From Bifidobacteriaceae bacterium (GTDB taxonomy: Bacteria; Actinomycetota; Actinomycetes; Actinomycetales; WQXJ01), in contig JAITLE010000087.1 in assembly GCA_031278075.1 (NCBI GenBank), positions 1 through 6,302 of the forward strand: DNA of 6,302 nucleotides. Reading direction: 5' to 3'. Shown one piece after another: positions 6,051 through 6,302 of the stretch. The stretch's first letter is position 1. Every line of letters starts with the position of its first letter. The notes under the pieces are model-generated. The model did not search any database. It was not told the origin of the DNA and saw nothing but the letters and a program-made list of their open reading frames with translations. The translations under genes were made by a program, and so were the position numbers.

Positions 6051-6302
6051 TCAGAGCCGGTGCGCCCAGCTCGCTTCCATTGACTCTTCTTCGAGGTCGA
6101 GTTCCCGGATGATGCGGCGCATCACGGTTTCGTTGAGGCGGCCCGCGTCGCGTTCGCGGACCACCACCTCGCGTTGCGCGCGCACCATCTGGGTGCGCAA
6201 CTCGGTGACGCGGGCGGTCAAAGCGGCGGCGCGGCGGCGTAGCTCCTCCGGAGTCAACCCGGCCCCCGGGCCGCCGCTCGGCGCGCCACCCAGCGCCTGG
6301 CG
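6051..6302 (-). CDS. C-terminal end of a gene running off the right edge, probably a Na+/H+ antiporter
   Basis: The last 83 codons of a minus-strand gene are visible, open to the window edge and ending at TGA (6051-6053). A TTG at 6257 is in frame, but the frame continues upstream of it without a stop, so that is probably not the start. The visible part begins with a Gly/Pro/Ala linker, then a charged helical or coiled-coil stretch from TPEELRRRAAAL to REVVVRERDAGRLNETVMRR, then IIRELDLEEESMEASWAHRL. A charged helical tail closing with RELDLEE is what I recall from the cytoplasmic C-termini of CPA1-type Na+/H+ antiporters in actinobacteria, often annotated nhaP-like. No membrane segment is within the window, so the family call rests on the tail alone. 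It converges on the CNNM pair with a 95-bp gap. Confidence 0.6.
   Translation of the reverse strand, partial: RQALGGAPSGGPGAGLTPEELRRRAAALTARVTELRTQMVRAQREVVVRERDAGRLNETVMRRIIRELDLEEESMEASWAHRL

Overview
The window looks like chromosomal DNA of a high-GC actinobacterium. Codons end mostly in G or C, GTG is used as a start, and the pair of CNNM/CorC-type membrane proteins has an arrangement I recall from actinobacteria (Rv1842c/Rv1841c of M. tuberculosis are the example I know). I cannot assign genus or species. No rRNA, tRNA, CRISPR array or intact mobile element is visible.

Layout from left to right. Positions 1-485 hold no confident gene: five copies of a 36-bp tandem repeat run off the left edge (1-187), followed by about 265 bp that may be the frameshifted end of an old plus-strand gene (222-454). 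Positions 486-3360 are a minus-strand two-gene operon, read right to left: a class III PLP-dependent aminotransferase (3360 to 2023), then an FAD-dependent amine oxidase-like oxidoreductase (2045 to 486). The two overlap by 23 bp. A 283-bp divergent intergenic region (3361-3643) separates this operon from a plus-strand pair of CNNM/CorC (HlyC-type) membrane proteins (3644-4945 and 4942-5955), which overlap by 4 bp as GTGA. The second protein is a shortened paralogue. A 95-bp convergent gap with two small hairpins follows. The right edge contains the last 83 codons of a minus-strand gene (6051 to beyond 6302), whose tail resembles the cytoplasmic end of CPA1-type Na+/H+ antiporters.

How the genes may work together. 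The aminotransferase and the oxidase look like a catabolic module for a primary amine, polyamine or omega-amino acid. One enzyme transfers an amino group from substrate to a 2-oxo acid; the other oxidises an amine or amino acid with FAD. The substrate cannot be read from the sequence. No aldehyde dehydrogenase, transporter or regulator is present in the window. The CNNM pair probably acts as a membrane complex in Mg2+ or other divalent cation homeostasis and has no obvious link to the amine operon.

I see no convincing new biological system. The most unusual signals are the 36-bp repeat array at the left edge, the 9-bp repeat expansion inside the oxidase gene, and the truncated CBS loop and missing C-terminal domain in the second CNNM protein.
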